A DNA stretch of 64,000 nt from Senegalimassilia anaerobia JC110 (GCF_000236865.1 NZ_HE611014.1:1-64000), one strand, 5' to 3'. Positions 52,780 through 59,768 are shown, numbered from the stretch's first letter. Notes: a model not told the origin generated them from the letters alone. A program made the numbers and translations.

Positions 52780-53019
52780 TCACAGCTCGAGTACGACGGC
52801 CTGCTCGAGCTCGATGCCGCTGCGCTGCGCCAGCGAATCCAGCAGCTCCGCCGCAGCCTCGGGCTCGAGCCATGCCATACCGCATCCCGCCGAAAGCTGC
52901 CGCGGGATGGGCGCAAGGCGGCCGCGAAGGCCCTCGCCTGCGGCCGCCTGCTTGAAGGCGAGCGCGTCAGTGGTGGTATGGAACGACGCCACCGCCGTCT
53001 TCACCTTCCGCCGCGCCAT
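52780..53019 (-). CDS. DUF3343 (putative Se/S carrier-like) protein
   Basis: 79 residues. TAVASFHTTTDALAFKQAAA and the APIPRQLSAGCGMAW motif with its Cys are typical of DUF3343 proteins, which accompany yedF and yedE in organisms that use selenium and are proposed to carry reactive selenium or sulfur. It starts 3 nt after the yedF-like stop, so the two are translationally linked. Confidence 0.85.
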   Translation of the reverse strand: MARRKVKTAVASFHTTTDALAFKQAAAGEGLRGRLAPIPRQLSAGCGMAWLEPEAAAELLDSLAQRSGIELEQAVVLEL

Positions 53020-53022
53020 GGG

Positions 53023-53229
53023 TTAGGCGATCTCGATCACGAAATCGTCGCCGACGCGCTGCGCCGTCGCCGTGCGCTTGCGCTTCTTCGCCAGCGAACA
53101 GATGTTGTCGCGCGCCACGGTGTTGCTCACCGTCACCTTGATGGGCTCGGAGCCGCCCTTCTTCATGGCGTTCATGGTCAGGATGACCGGTTCGGGGCAA
53201 GAGAGCCCTCGGGCGTCAACTTCGATCAT
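53023..53229 (-). CDS. yedF: TusA/YedF-family sulfur or selenium carrier
   Basis: 68 residues. MIEVDARGLSCPEPVI carries the conserved CPxP Cys11 of the TusA/SirA/YedF family; the rest is the small two-layer fold (VTVSNTVARDNICSLAKK). Next to yedE and DUF3343 it is likely to handle selenium, as proposed for YedF, rather than to thiolate tRNA. GGAC or AAAGGACTTCC precedes the ATG. Confidence 0.9.
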   Translation of the reverse strand: MIEVDARGLSCPEPVILTMNAMKKGGSEPIKVTVSNTVARDNICSLAKKRKRTATAQRVGDDFVIEIA

Positions 53230-53280
53230 TGGAAGTCCTTTCGGTAAATGAACTGGGGAAATACGCTTGCAGCTTATACG

Positions 53281-54381
53281 CTACGCGGCGGTCTTCTGCT
53301 TGCGCACGTTCACGATGGCGATGACGAACAGCACCGCGATGCAGCACACGAGCACGATCTGGCCCGCAACGCTCGGGCCGCCCAGGACGGCGGCCTTCTC
53401 GGCGGTTGCGGCGGAGGCGGCAGCGCCCGCCAGGCCGAAGTTGTGGGCGAAGGCGGCGCCGATGAGCATGCCGACGAAGGTGACGGCGGCGTCGCAGGAG
53501 CCCTGGCCGGCCAGCGTCATCTGGCGCAGCGGGCAGCCACCGGCCAGTGTGGCGCCGAAGCCCACGGCGTACAAGCCCAGGATGTTCCACAGGTGCTGGG
53601 AGTGGGCGATGGGCTGACCAGCGAAGCTGAGCTTGAAGCCGCCGGTGGCCAGGTTGAACACCACCATGACCACGAACAGGCCGGCGATGGGGAGCATCAG
53701 GTCGAAGTCGCGCATGAGGAAGATGTTGCGGACGGAGCCGGCGAAGCAGATGCGGACCTTCTGCGCCAGGGCGCCGATGACAAGGGCGGTCACCAGGGCG
53801 ATGAGCACGGGAGCGTGCTTGGAGCCCGGGCCGGCCTGGCTGACGGCGAACACGCCGGCGAAGACGCTGATGCACAGGCCGATGATCAGCAGCACGGGCA
53901 GGACGGCGCCGGCCGTCTTGTTCGTGTCATGCTCGCGGCCCAGGGAGTAGCCCTTCTTCAGGAAGAACGTGCCCGTGGCGACGCCCAGGACGAAGCCGAT
54001 GAGGCCGACCCAGGCGTTCAGGTCGCCGGCGGCCATGCGCAGCACCATGCGAAGCGGGCAGCCCAGGAAGATGAGGGCGCCGATCATCATGATGAAGCCC
54101 AGGACGAATCGGGTCATGGGAGAAGAACCCGCCGTAGAGCGGTACTCGCGCGTGGCCAGGGCGATCAGGAACGAGCCGACGACCAGGCCGACGATCTCGG
54201 GACGGAAGTACTGCACCGTCTCGGTGGTCTGCAGCTTCATGGAGCCCGCCATGTCGCGGATGAAGCACGCGGCGCACATGGCCATGTTGGCGGGGTTGCC
54301 GGAGAAGGCCAGAAGCGCCATTCCGAGGCCGACCAGCACGCCGACCAGGGCCAAGCCCTTTTTGCTGTTGAGGAAATCCAA
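53281..54381 (-). CDS. yedE: YedE-family selenium-related membrane transporter
   Basis: 366 residues with about ten membrane helices of the YeeE/YedE fold. GNPANMAMCAACFIRDMAGS, FLGCPLRMVLRMAAGDLNAW and LAGGCPLRQMTLAGQGSCDA carry the conserved Cys and Gly-rich pore motifs. YedE is proposed to import selenium compounds. The frame opens with TTG 54381 preceded by AAAGGGA, so a TTG start is used. It heads yedE-yedF-DUF3343. A possible 8-codon leader ORF (54394-54420) with its own GGAGG lies just upstream. Confidence 0.92.
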   Translation of the reverse strand: MDFLNSKKGLALVGVLVGLGMALLAFSGNPANMAMCAACFIRDMAGSMKLQTTETVQYFRPEIVGLVVGSFLIALATREYRSTAGSSPMTRFVLGFIMMIGALIFLGCPLRMVLRMAAGDLNAWVGLIGFVLGVATGTFFLKKGYSLGREHDTNKTAGAVLPVLLIIGLCISVFAGVFAVSQAGPGSKHAPVLIALVTALVIGALAQKVRICFAGSVRNIFLMRDFDLMLPIAGLFVVMVVFNLATGGFKLSFAGQPIAHSQHLWNILGLYAVGFGATLAGGCPLRQMTLAGQGSCDAAVTFVGMLIGAAFAHNFGLAGAAASAATAEKAAVLGGPSVAGQIVLVCCIAVLFVIAIVNVRKQKTAA

Positions 54382-54393
54382 GGAAGTCCCTTT

Positions 54394-54420
54394 CTATATA
54401 TAAAGATGAATCGTTCGCAT
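54394..54420 (-). other. Possible 8-codon leader ORF before yedE
   Basis: ATG CGA ... TAG encodes MRTIHLYI with GGAGG 5 nt upstream. It ends 12 nt before the TTG start of yedE. It may assist initiation at the weak TTG codon, or be chance. Confidence 0.3.
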
Positions 54421-55018
54421 TCGATCCTCCGTCGCGCATGCGCACGCACGGGCCCACAGGCCTGCGGGGACGACAAGGCAGAACACGCCCAAAACGCCAT
54501 TCGAAACGGAAAACAATGCAAGCCGCGTCAAAGCGCGGCGAAATCGACGCCTTGCAGAATGCGTCGGATGCGGGCAGAAAGCCCATAGCAGAATGATTGC
54601 GCTAGCAGAATTTGCGCGAACCAGTGGTGCATTGTAAGGAGGTAACGGTTTCGTGTCAAAGGCAGCGGCGCTAATTTTCCCCGAGCGGTAGACGGGGCAC
54701 TTGCACAAGCGTCGCTCATAAGGCTTGCCGTGGGTTTGCCCATAGGATCCTCGTGGCATTGCCGTTGCGTCACCTATGGGGTTCCGCCGAATCGCCTGCA
54801 GAGATGCCGCAGATCGCCTGTTAAGGTTCCCATATCTTCGCCGTAGCCTTGCCTATAGGGACCCTTTTAGCGTTGCGCGACATTACTCTGAAGCACCATC
54901 CATTTGTGAAGGTTCTGTGACAGGAAATCATTTGCTTGCATTGAGACTGGATGGCGCGTATAGTTCTTTCTCGCAGCTTTTCCGAAACATTCAGTTCCGC
55001 GAAAAGCGGGTCGCATAT
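54421..55018. other. Intergenic region between yedE and the initiator tRNA
   Basis: No gene recognised. It contains a short imperfect tandem array (54725-54871) listed separately. Confidence 0.4.
54725..54871. repeat. Four imperfect repeats of about 32-46 bp
   Basis: Each unit starts with (T)TGCCG or GCCGT and contains a CCTATAGG-like core: CCCATAGGATCC, CCTATGGGGTTCC, a degenerate third unit with TTCCCATAT, and CCTATAGGGACCC. Spacing is irregular, so this is neither a CRISPR nor a clean tandem array. Confidence 0.4.
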
Positions 55019-55095
55019 TGCGGGGTGGAGCAGTCTGGTAGCTCGCCGGGCTCATAACCCGGAGGCCGTAGGTTCAAATCCTGCCCCCGCGACCA
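55019..55095 (+). tRNA. Initiator tRNA-Met (CAT anticodon), CCA encoded
   Basis: TGCGGGGTGGAGCAG with the GGTAGCTCG D-arm, the three G-C pairs of the anticodon stem (CCGGG/CCCGG), loop CTCATAA and GGTTCAAATCC T-arm are the hallmarks of tRNA-fMet. Position 1 is T and position 72 is G (55091), a weak U-G pair in place of the common C-A mismatch. The 3' part, from the anticodon loop on, is duplicated at 59401. Confidence 0.93.
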
Positions 55096-55132
55096 AATGT
55101 TCAAGCCGCCCATCGGGCGGCTTTTTTGTTGC
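55051..55132 (+). repeat. Left attachment repeat (att) within tRNA-fMet
   Basis: 82 bp from the tRNA anticodon loop through CCA and the following terminator (GCCGCC-CATC-GGGCGGC then T6) recur at 59401-59482 with two differences (55091 G/A and 55128 G/A). Such direct repeats at a tRNA 3' half mark integration by a tyrosine recombinase. Confidence 0.8.
55105..55127 (+). terminator. tRNA-fMet terminator
   Basis: GCCGCC/GGGCGGC hairpin followed by six T. Confidence 0.85.
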
Positions 55133-55353
55133 ACGATACGCTGGAGCCATCGCGTCAAACAATCGAAGAGCAAGCTAAGCAGTTCTGCACGATGAAGTAA
55201 GCTCTACTCACGAATCAACGCCTTTGTCGCAATAGCTCGTAGCAACCAGCGGGCGGAACGTTTTTTGGCATGCAAATCAGCCTCAAACGCAGAGGCCGCG
55301 GAGTTAATCCACGGCCTCAAAACAGTCGTCCTTCTATCGCTTTCCCGATTTAC

Positions 55354-56163
55354 CTATGACGCATCGGCAATCTCGTAGCCATCGGCTACGATCTTCACCG
55401 TCGCCGGAGCCTCCTTCTGCGACGTGTAACAATTGAGCACGATAGTCTCGCCGTTCAGCCAATGGTTTGCGTACAGGCCCGTCGTCTCCACTTTGACGCC
55501 GTTCGCATCGAACAGCTCGACCTTGAAGTTGATGTAGTCGAAATCGTATCCGGTGTTGTTCGAGACGGTTGCTTGGCCCGTGAAGGTCGAGTATTGTTCG
55601 GTAAACTCAAGGTTTATCGTGCCTGCCAGCGATTCTACTGCCGCCTTCTCGTTATTGTCGCGCTCCACCTTCTTGCCGTGGCTGACCAATTTATCTAAGC
55701 TGTCTTGGCATGAGGATGACACCGTAAGCCCGTACTCGTCCACGAACGTTTTTAGCAGCGTGGTGCGCTTGTCGTAAGCTTTCTGCCAATCCTGCTGAAA
55801 CTTTTCGTTATCTGTCGCGCACAACTCCGCGGCTTCGCGCTGATCTTTCAGCGAATTGATGTATGCGATAGCATTTTCCTGCAGCTTGCTGTCCTCAAAC
55901 TGCAAGCTCTGATACTTCTCTACCTGATTCAGCTCGGCGTCGACCAGCTTCTCATAATACTCGGTAGACTTGTCAGTCTTGGTGGACTTTTCCACCAGGG
56001 CATCGCGCGCCTCGTAGCCTTTTGCGAGCGATTGCATGAACGCCTCGTCCGCATACCGGGGCTGATCTTGGCCGTTCTGCTCAGCGCAGCCGGCAAACAT
56101 GGCTGCGCATGCGGCCAAAGCGCAGGCCAGGGCAGCGGCAAGTATTATCTTCGATCGGTTCAT
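55354..56163 (-). CDS. Secreted lipoprotein with C-terminal FxLYD-like domain
   Basis: 269 residues. MNRSKIILAAALACALAACA leads to a lipobox FAGC (Cys about 26), so the protein is lipid-anchored outside the membrane. A long helical, Lys/Glu/Gln-rich segment (about 45-190) precedes a beta domain containing YINFKVELFDANGVKVETT, like FxLYD domains that occur in many Gram-positive surface proteins. Binding partner unknown. ATG 56163 is preceded by AGGGAGA. It lies 13 nt after the next lipoprotein's stop and forms an operon with it. Confidence 0.82.
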   Translation of the reverse strand: MNRSKIILAAALACALAACAAMFAGCAEQNGQDQPRYADEAFMQSLAKGYEARDALVEKSTKTDKSTEYYEKLVDAELNQVEKYQSLQFEDSKLQENAIAYINSLKDQREAAELCATDNEKFQQDWQKAYDKRTTLLKTFVDEYGLTVSSSCQDSLDKLVSHGKKVERDNNEKAAVESLAGTINLEFTEQYSTFTGQATVSNNTGYDFDYINFKVELFDANGVKVETTGLYANHWLNGETIVLNCYTSQKEAPATVKIVADGYEIADAS

Positions 56164-56176
56164 TATGGTCTCCCTG

Positions 56177-56812
56177 CTAATTTGCCGTGAGCGAATCGCG
56201 CTGGTCTTGGTCGAGCGCGTCTGGATAGGTCGTGCTAGCAAGTTCCGCGCCGCTCTGGTCGACGATGCTCACAACGCAGCTGACCGGCTGCCCCGCGAAC
56301 TGCTGATATATGCAGGCGATCAGCCCCGCCTGCAACGGGGCGAAAGCCTCGCTGAGCCCGACCTGGCTGTTGCTGGTGGTCAGGGTCACTTTGGAGAACT
56401 GTTCATCGTAGTCAACGGCGGTGATGGTTGACCAGGTTTCGCTGTTGGGCATCTCGTCAAGCTGCTTTGCCGTCGAATCATGCCAGGAGTCCACAAGCTC
56501 GTTGTACTTATCTATAGGCATCGTCGCGGTATAAGAGCCGTCCTCGTTGGCGACGATGTCGGTGCAGCCCCACTCCTGAAGGTTTGCTTGCACATCCTCA
56601 GCTACCGTATCCTGGAAGAATAAAGCAGGGAACGTGACCGTGCGCGTTGCGATGGTCGCCTTCTCAACGGCGCTGTTCTCGTCCTGCTCGCTCGTCACGT
56701 TACCGGAATTTTGCGTGGCACATCCCACCAGACCGGCGCCTAGCGCGCACATCGCCACCGCAATCGCGATTACGGCACCTGCGCTTTTTCCGAAAACACC
56801 TGTTTTTCCCAT
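56177..56812 (-). CDS. Secreted lipoprotein of unknown function
   Basis: 211 residues. A signal peptide (about 10-30, AGAVIAIAVAMCALGAGLVG) ends in a LVGC lipobox. The mature part has a Thr/Ser-rich start, then a mixed alpha/beta domain (EWGCTDIVANEDGSYTATMP). I do not recognise the family. GGGAGGGG precedes the ATG. It is the first gene of a two-lipoprotein operon within the island. Confidence 0.8.
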   Translation of the reverse strand: MGKTGVFGKSAGAVIAIAVAMCALGAGLVGCATQNSGNVTSEQDENSAVEKATIATRTVTFPALFFQDTVAEDVQANLQEWGCTDIVANEDGSYTATMPIDKYNELVDSWHDSTAKQLDEMPNSETWSTITAVDYDEQFSKVTLTTSNSQVGLSEAFAPLQAGLIACIYQQFAGQPVSCVVSIVDQSGAELASTTYPDALDQDQRDSLTAN

Positions 56813-56999
56813 CTCATTCCCCTCCCATCGAGATTAAGCAAAGCCAACAAGGATGTTAGCCGTATCGAAGGTTAGACCTCAACCTCTTCCGCAACCTCGG
56901 GAACCACGTCCTTGCGCCCCTCAGAGCCGCGAACGGCGCGAGCCAGCCATTCAACCGAACGTCATGGATGCTGGAACCCTCGCGCCCGCCCCTTCTCCC

Positions 57000-57121
57000 C
57001 GCCGCGTAGCACGCAATTAACGCCACGACACGAGCGTTATCGCGTTTGAAACAATTCCGTAAACTGCCTTCGGTAGCGTTTTCCCTGTCATGTACGCGAG
57101 GAAAGCGCATGCGTTAGGGAC
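57000..57121 (+). repeat. Leader sequence copy 1 (upstream of the 51-residue membrane protein)
   Basis: Positions 57049-57120 match 59631-59702, before the alanine symporter, at all but two positions. The flanking 50 bp upstream are also related (ACGCAATTAA is shared) but diverged. The shared core contains a short hairpin CTGCC-TTC-GGTAG and ends in GCGTTAGGGA. In this copy the pairing partners found downstream in copy 2 are missing. Confidence 0.75.
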
Positions 57122-57154
57122 GAGCTATTCACCTACCGCGCGGTCGAGGCGTTC

Positions 57155-57310
57155 ATGCGCGGGGATGATCCCGACGTGGCAAACGAGCGGAACCGAAAGA
57201 CCGGAAGGCTGTGGTGGGGCAAACTCGCCGCGAGAACCGTAATAGCCGCGTTCGTCGGGCTTTGCTTCGGATGGGGGCTTGCGAGCCTTCTTTTCAAGCT
57301 CATCGGCTGA
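57155..57310 (+). CDS. Small membrane protein, 51 residues
   Basis: Too short for usual gene calls. It begins MRGDDPDVANERNRKTGRLW and continues into one hydrophobic helix (TVIAAFVGLCFGWGLASLLF) ending KLIG: a basic cytosolic N-terminus and one membrane span. GAGG lies 5 nt before the ATG. It follows the duplicated leader by 34 bp, so it is probably expressed from the same kind of promoter or leader as the alanine symporter. Function unknown. Confidence 0.6.
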   Translation: MRGDDPDVANERNRKTGRLWWGKLAARTVIAAFVGLCFGWGLASLLFKLIG

Positions 57311-57387
57311 TCCGTCAAGAGGCGATTTCCGCATTTGATGAGACCTAGCATATTTGAATAAAGATACGGCAAGGAAGGAGAAGAGCG

Positions 57388-57438
57388 ATGAAAGAGCGTT
57401 TCGTGGAGGTCTATTCCCAGGGAATAGACTCCGCCTGA
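57388..57438 (+). pseudogene. 16-codon ORF with a strong ribosome binding site, possibly a truncated gene start
   Basis: MKERFVEVYSQGIDSA is preceded by AAGGAAGGAG at 7 nt. A site this good before so short a frame suggests the 5' end of a gene cut off when the downstream foreign DNA arrived, or a leader peptide for the EamA gene. I see no continuation in another frame. Confidence 0.4.
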
Positions 57439-57588
57439 TTTTCTCCAATTTCGGTCATTTTTTCTAGGGAGGTGCGGCGGGCAGAGACTCGCTTTTTCCT
57501 CGGCTTGTCTTGACGGCATCTCCCCTGTTGTAGTACCTTGCCCCTGTTTAAAAACGCGTGGATTTTTCTGGGCGCCAGCCACCTTTTC

Positions 57589-57623
57589 GCCACGCAACCG
57601 AGCAGTCGGTTGTGTGGCTTTTT
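57589..57623 (+). terminator. Terminator in the leader of the EamA gene
   Basis: GCCACGCAACCGA and TCGGTTGTGTGGC form a 13-bp stem with a GCAG loop, followed by TTTTT. It lies 116 nt before the EamA start with no complete gene in between except the 16-codon ORF, so it may be an attenuator or end the preceding transcript. A second hairpin (CAGACGCAC/GTGCGTCTG, near 57693-57715) precedes the ribosome binding site. Confidence 0.7.
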
Positions 57624-57738
57624 CGTCTCGGCAGCAGGCGCCACAAGCACCGCCAGAAGACCGGACGAACCCCACCTTCCGACTGCAGGGAACAGACGCA
57701 CGAGGCGTGCGTCTGCGAGACAGCAGACGGAAGGAAGC

Positions 57739-58698
57739 ATGATGGCAGGAACGGACACAATCAAGCAGCAGGGCGCCGGGGCAGGAGCCACGAGCGCGGG
57801 GCAGGCCAAGGCGGCGCTCCAAGTCTTTGCGGGCGGCGCCTGCTACGGTGCCATGGCCACGACCTACAAGCTCGCCTACGCCGCGGGCTTCACCTCGGCG
57901 CAGGTGGTGGCGAGCCAGGCGTGGTTCGGCTGCTTCTTCTTCGCCCTCGCCACGCTCGCGGGCCACGCGCTCGGGCACCGCTGGCAGCGCGTGGGCTGGA
58001 AGCTCGCCCTCAAGCTCATGGGCCTGGGGGCCCTCACCTGCCTCACCTCGATTCTCTACTGCTACGCCATGAGCGTGCTGCCCGCCCCGGTGGCACTCAC
58101 GCTCCTCTTCCAGTTCACGTGGCTGGGGCTCGTGTGGCAGACCGTCATGACGCGCCGGCCGCCGAGGCCCCTCCAGGCGGTCTCCGCCCTGGTCGTCGTC
58201 TTCGGGACGGTGTTCGCGAGCGGCGTCTACAAGACCGGCATCGCCGGGTACGACCCCGTGGCCCTGCTCTGCGCGCTGGGGGCGGCCGTGTCCTGCTCCC
58301 TTTTCGTCACCCTCTCCGGCAGGGTCGAGGCCCCCTGCTCGTCCGAGCAGCGCGGCGTCATTGTGTGCGCGGGCTCCGTGGTCATGTCGCTCACGGTGTG
58401 CCCGGACTACGTCGTCTCGGGCGTCCTCGCCCAGGGCATCCTGCTCTTTGCCGTCATCGCCGGCTTCTTTGGCCTGCTCTGCCCGGTCCTGCTCTTCGGC
58501 ATGGGCTCTCCACACCTGCCCGCGGGCCTCTCCACCGTCATGGCCGCCGCGGAGCTCCCCGCCGGCCTGCTCGTCGCCATGATCGTCCTCGGCGAGCCGC
58601 TCGGCGTCGTCGAGTGGCTGGGCGTCGCCATCATCCTCGCCGGCGTGTGCCTGGCGCAGGTCTCCCCCCCTGCGCGCCGGCCGCCTGCGAAGGGATGA
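57739..58698 (+). CDS. EamA-family transporter, probably acquired by transfer
   Basis: 319 residues with ten membrane helices in two EamA repeats (FAGGACYGAMATTYKLAYAA; AAVSCSLFVTLSGRVEAPCS). DMT exporters of this type move amino acids or other metabolites. GGAAGG precedes ATG 57739 (a second ATG follows directly). Its codon use differs from neighbours: Leu is mostly CTC and overall G+C is very high, as in Olsenella/Collinsella-like Coriobacteriales, whereas resident genes favour CTG. It lies inside the tRNA-bounded island. Confidence 0.85.
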   Translation: MMAGTDTIKQQGAGAGATSAGQAKAALQVFAGGACYGAMATTYKLAYAAGFTSAQVVASQAWFGCFFFALATLAGHALGHRWQRVGWKLALKLMGLGALTCLTSILYCYAMSVLPAPVALTLLFQFTWLGLVWQTVMTRRPPRPLQAVSALVVVFGTVFASGVYKTGIAGYDPVALLCALGAAVSCSLFVTLSGRVEAPCSSEQRGVIVCAGSVVMSLTVCPDYVVSGVLAQGILLFAVIAGFFGLLCPVLLFGMGSPHLPAGLSTVMAAAELPAGLLVAMIVLGEPLGVVEWLGVAIILAGVCLAQVSPPARRPPAKG

Positions 58699-58985
58699 CT
58701 AGCTGACGGCTCGTTCCGCGGCGGCGGAGGGGCCGACGGCGGCGAGGAGACTCTCTGCCGACTGCGAGACCCCGACGAAGCGCTGCATGTCGACGCCATC
58801 CTTCTTGCAGACCGCAGGAAGCAGCACGTCCCTCGTGGTCATGCCCGGAACGTCCCTTATCGCGCCGATCAGGCCGAAGGCGACGAACCACCCGAAGCTG
58901 AGTCCCACCGTGGCGTCGATGACAGGCAGCATCGCCACGGATGCCGCGGACACCGGATCCAAGACGGCGGAGACATCCCGCCTGT
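58699..58985 (-). pseudogene. Truncated frame of unknown origin fused to the integrase remnant
   Basis: About 95 codons of plausible coding sequence (SVAMLPVIDATVGLSFGWFV, then GMTTRDVLLPAVCKKDGVDM) have the same CTC-rich codon use as the EamA gene and end 1 bp after that gene's stop. The longer frame leading into it passes through antisense and out-of-frame integrase DNA, so its real start is lost. I do not recognise the family. Confidence 0.45.
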
Positions 58986-58989
58986 TGAG

Positions 58990-59159
58990 GACGTCGAGCA
59001 CCCCGCCTCCGACTTGGTGCCGTGGACGGTGCGGCTGGGCTACTTCCTGCACTTGCCCGTCACGGGGTCCTTCCCGAGCGAGACCCTGATGCGCCGCGTG
59101 TTCTTCTTGCCCGTCTTCTCGATCGATCCTATGCCGGATAATGAGCTTCTTCCTGACAT
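58990..59159 (-). pseudogene. Truncated tyrosine recombinase (integrase) N-terminus
   Basis: From ATG 59159 (AAGGG upstream) the frame reads KTGKKNTRRIRVSLGKDPVT and then GKCRK before a TAG at 59040-59042; in the same frame it goes on PSRTVHGTKSEA. This is the arm-type DNA-binding domain that begins many phage and ICE integrases (VRVSLGKDPVTGKRK ... VHGTKAEAE). The catalytic domain is absent, so it is a remnant. It lies about 240 bp from the right att repeat, as expected for the island's own integrase. Confidence 0.65.
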
Positions 59160-59300
59160 CGTTTGCCCTTTCCCTTCTCGTCTTTATGGGAAAGAAGACC
59201 GCCATTCGAGACACCTCTTGTCAAGTGTTTGATACGGTCTTCTTTTCCCGTCTTCGGTCACGATACGGAAACGTACTGTTTTGGGTTTTGGGCGAAAATG

Positions 59301-59320
59301 CTGAAACATCCTGAAACATC
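59301..59320. repeat. Direct repeat of CTGAAACATC, possible integrase arm site
   Basis: Two perfect adjacent 10-bp copies lie 80 bp inside the right att repeat. Short direct repeats at this position are typical arm-type binding sites of tyrosine recombinases; the link is inference. Confidence 0.4.
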
Positions 59321-59400
59321 ATGGGTATCAGGATTTTTTGACGGGATTCTGAACTGTAAAATAGGGAAAAGTGAAGCAATCTGACCACTTGCAAGGTGTT

Positions 59401-59482
59401 CTCATAACCCGGAGGCCGTAGGTTCAAATCCTGCCCCCGCAACCAAATGTTCAAGCCGCCCATCGGGCGGCTTTTTTATTGC
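59401..59482 (+). repeat. Right attachment repeat (truncated tRNA-fMet copy)
   Basis: It starts at the anticodon loop (CTCATAACCC), runs through AACCA and the terminator hairpin, and matches 55051-55132 at 80 of 82 positions. It lacks the 5' half of the tRNA, so it is not functional as a tRNA. Confidence 0.85.
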
Positions 59483-59630
59483 CAAAACGTTTTTCTTCAC
59501 CAGGCCGACATGCTACTTCGACAACAGAAGCGCCCATTAACGGAACCGGCGATTCTGCCTGACGCGTTTAAAGCGCCCCTCCTGCCGCATAACGCGCAAT
59601 TAATGCCGCAACGCGTTCGTTTTCCAAATC

Positions 59631-59768
59631 GAAACAATTCCGTAAACTGCCTTCGGTAGCGTTTTCCCTGTCATGTACGCGAGGAAAGGGTATGCGTTAG
59701 GGAGACCCGCTCCCCCGTTCGGTTCTCCTGAACGCATGCGCTCTTCCCGACAGGGAAAGGGAAAGGCC
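59631..59768 (+). promoter_or_regulatory. Structured leader of the alanine symporter (leader copy 2)
   Basis: TTTCCCTGTC (59663-59672) pairs perfectly with GACAGGGAAA (59749-59758), and inside it TGCGTTAGGGAG (59693-59704) pairs with CTCCTGAACGCA (59726-59737). A small CTGCC/GGTAG hairpin precedes them. The outer 3' arm runs into the GGGAAAGGGAAAGG ribosome binding region, so folding could regulate translation. I see no match to the glycine riboswitch that often precedes this family. Confidence 0.5.

Larger units (their letters stand above)
55133..59400. mobile_element. Genomic island inserted at the initiator tRNA gene
   Basis: 4.3 kb between the two att repeats. It carries two lipoprotein genes, a copy of the leader also found before the alanine symporter, a 51-residue membrane protein, an EamA transporter with divergent codon use, an unidentified truncated frame and a truncated integrase next to the right repeat. 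No intact recombinase or replication gene is seen, so it is probably a decayed, fixed element. Confidence 0.65.

Noticed and set aside
54725-54871. CRISPR array
   Set aside because: Units are diverged, unequally spaced and lack unique spacers; no cas gene is present.
58699-59214. A 171-codon frame as one intact gene
   Set aside because: Its first half is out of frame with the integrase remnant that occupies the same DNA; only the second half looks coding.
59631-59768. Glycine riboswitch before the AGCS symporter
   Set aside because: The conserved glycine aptamer core and tandem arrangement are not visible, although the leader is structured.
59673-59768. A 32-residue N-terminal extension of the alanine symporter starting at ATG 59673
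   Set aside because: No ribosome binding site, the peptide is unlike a membrane protein N-terminus, and the DNA belongs to the duplicated leader.
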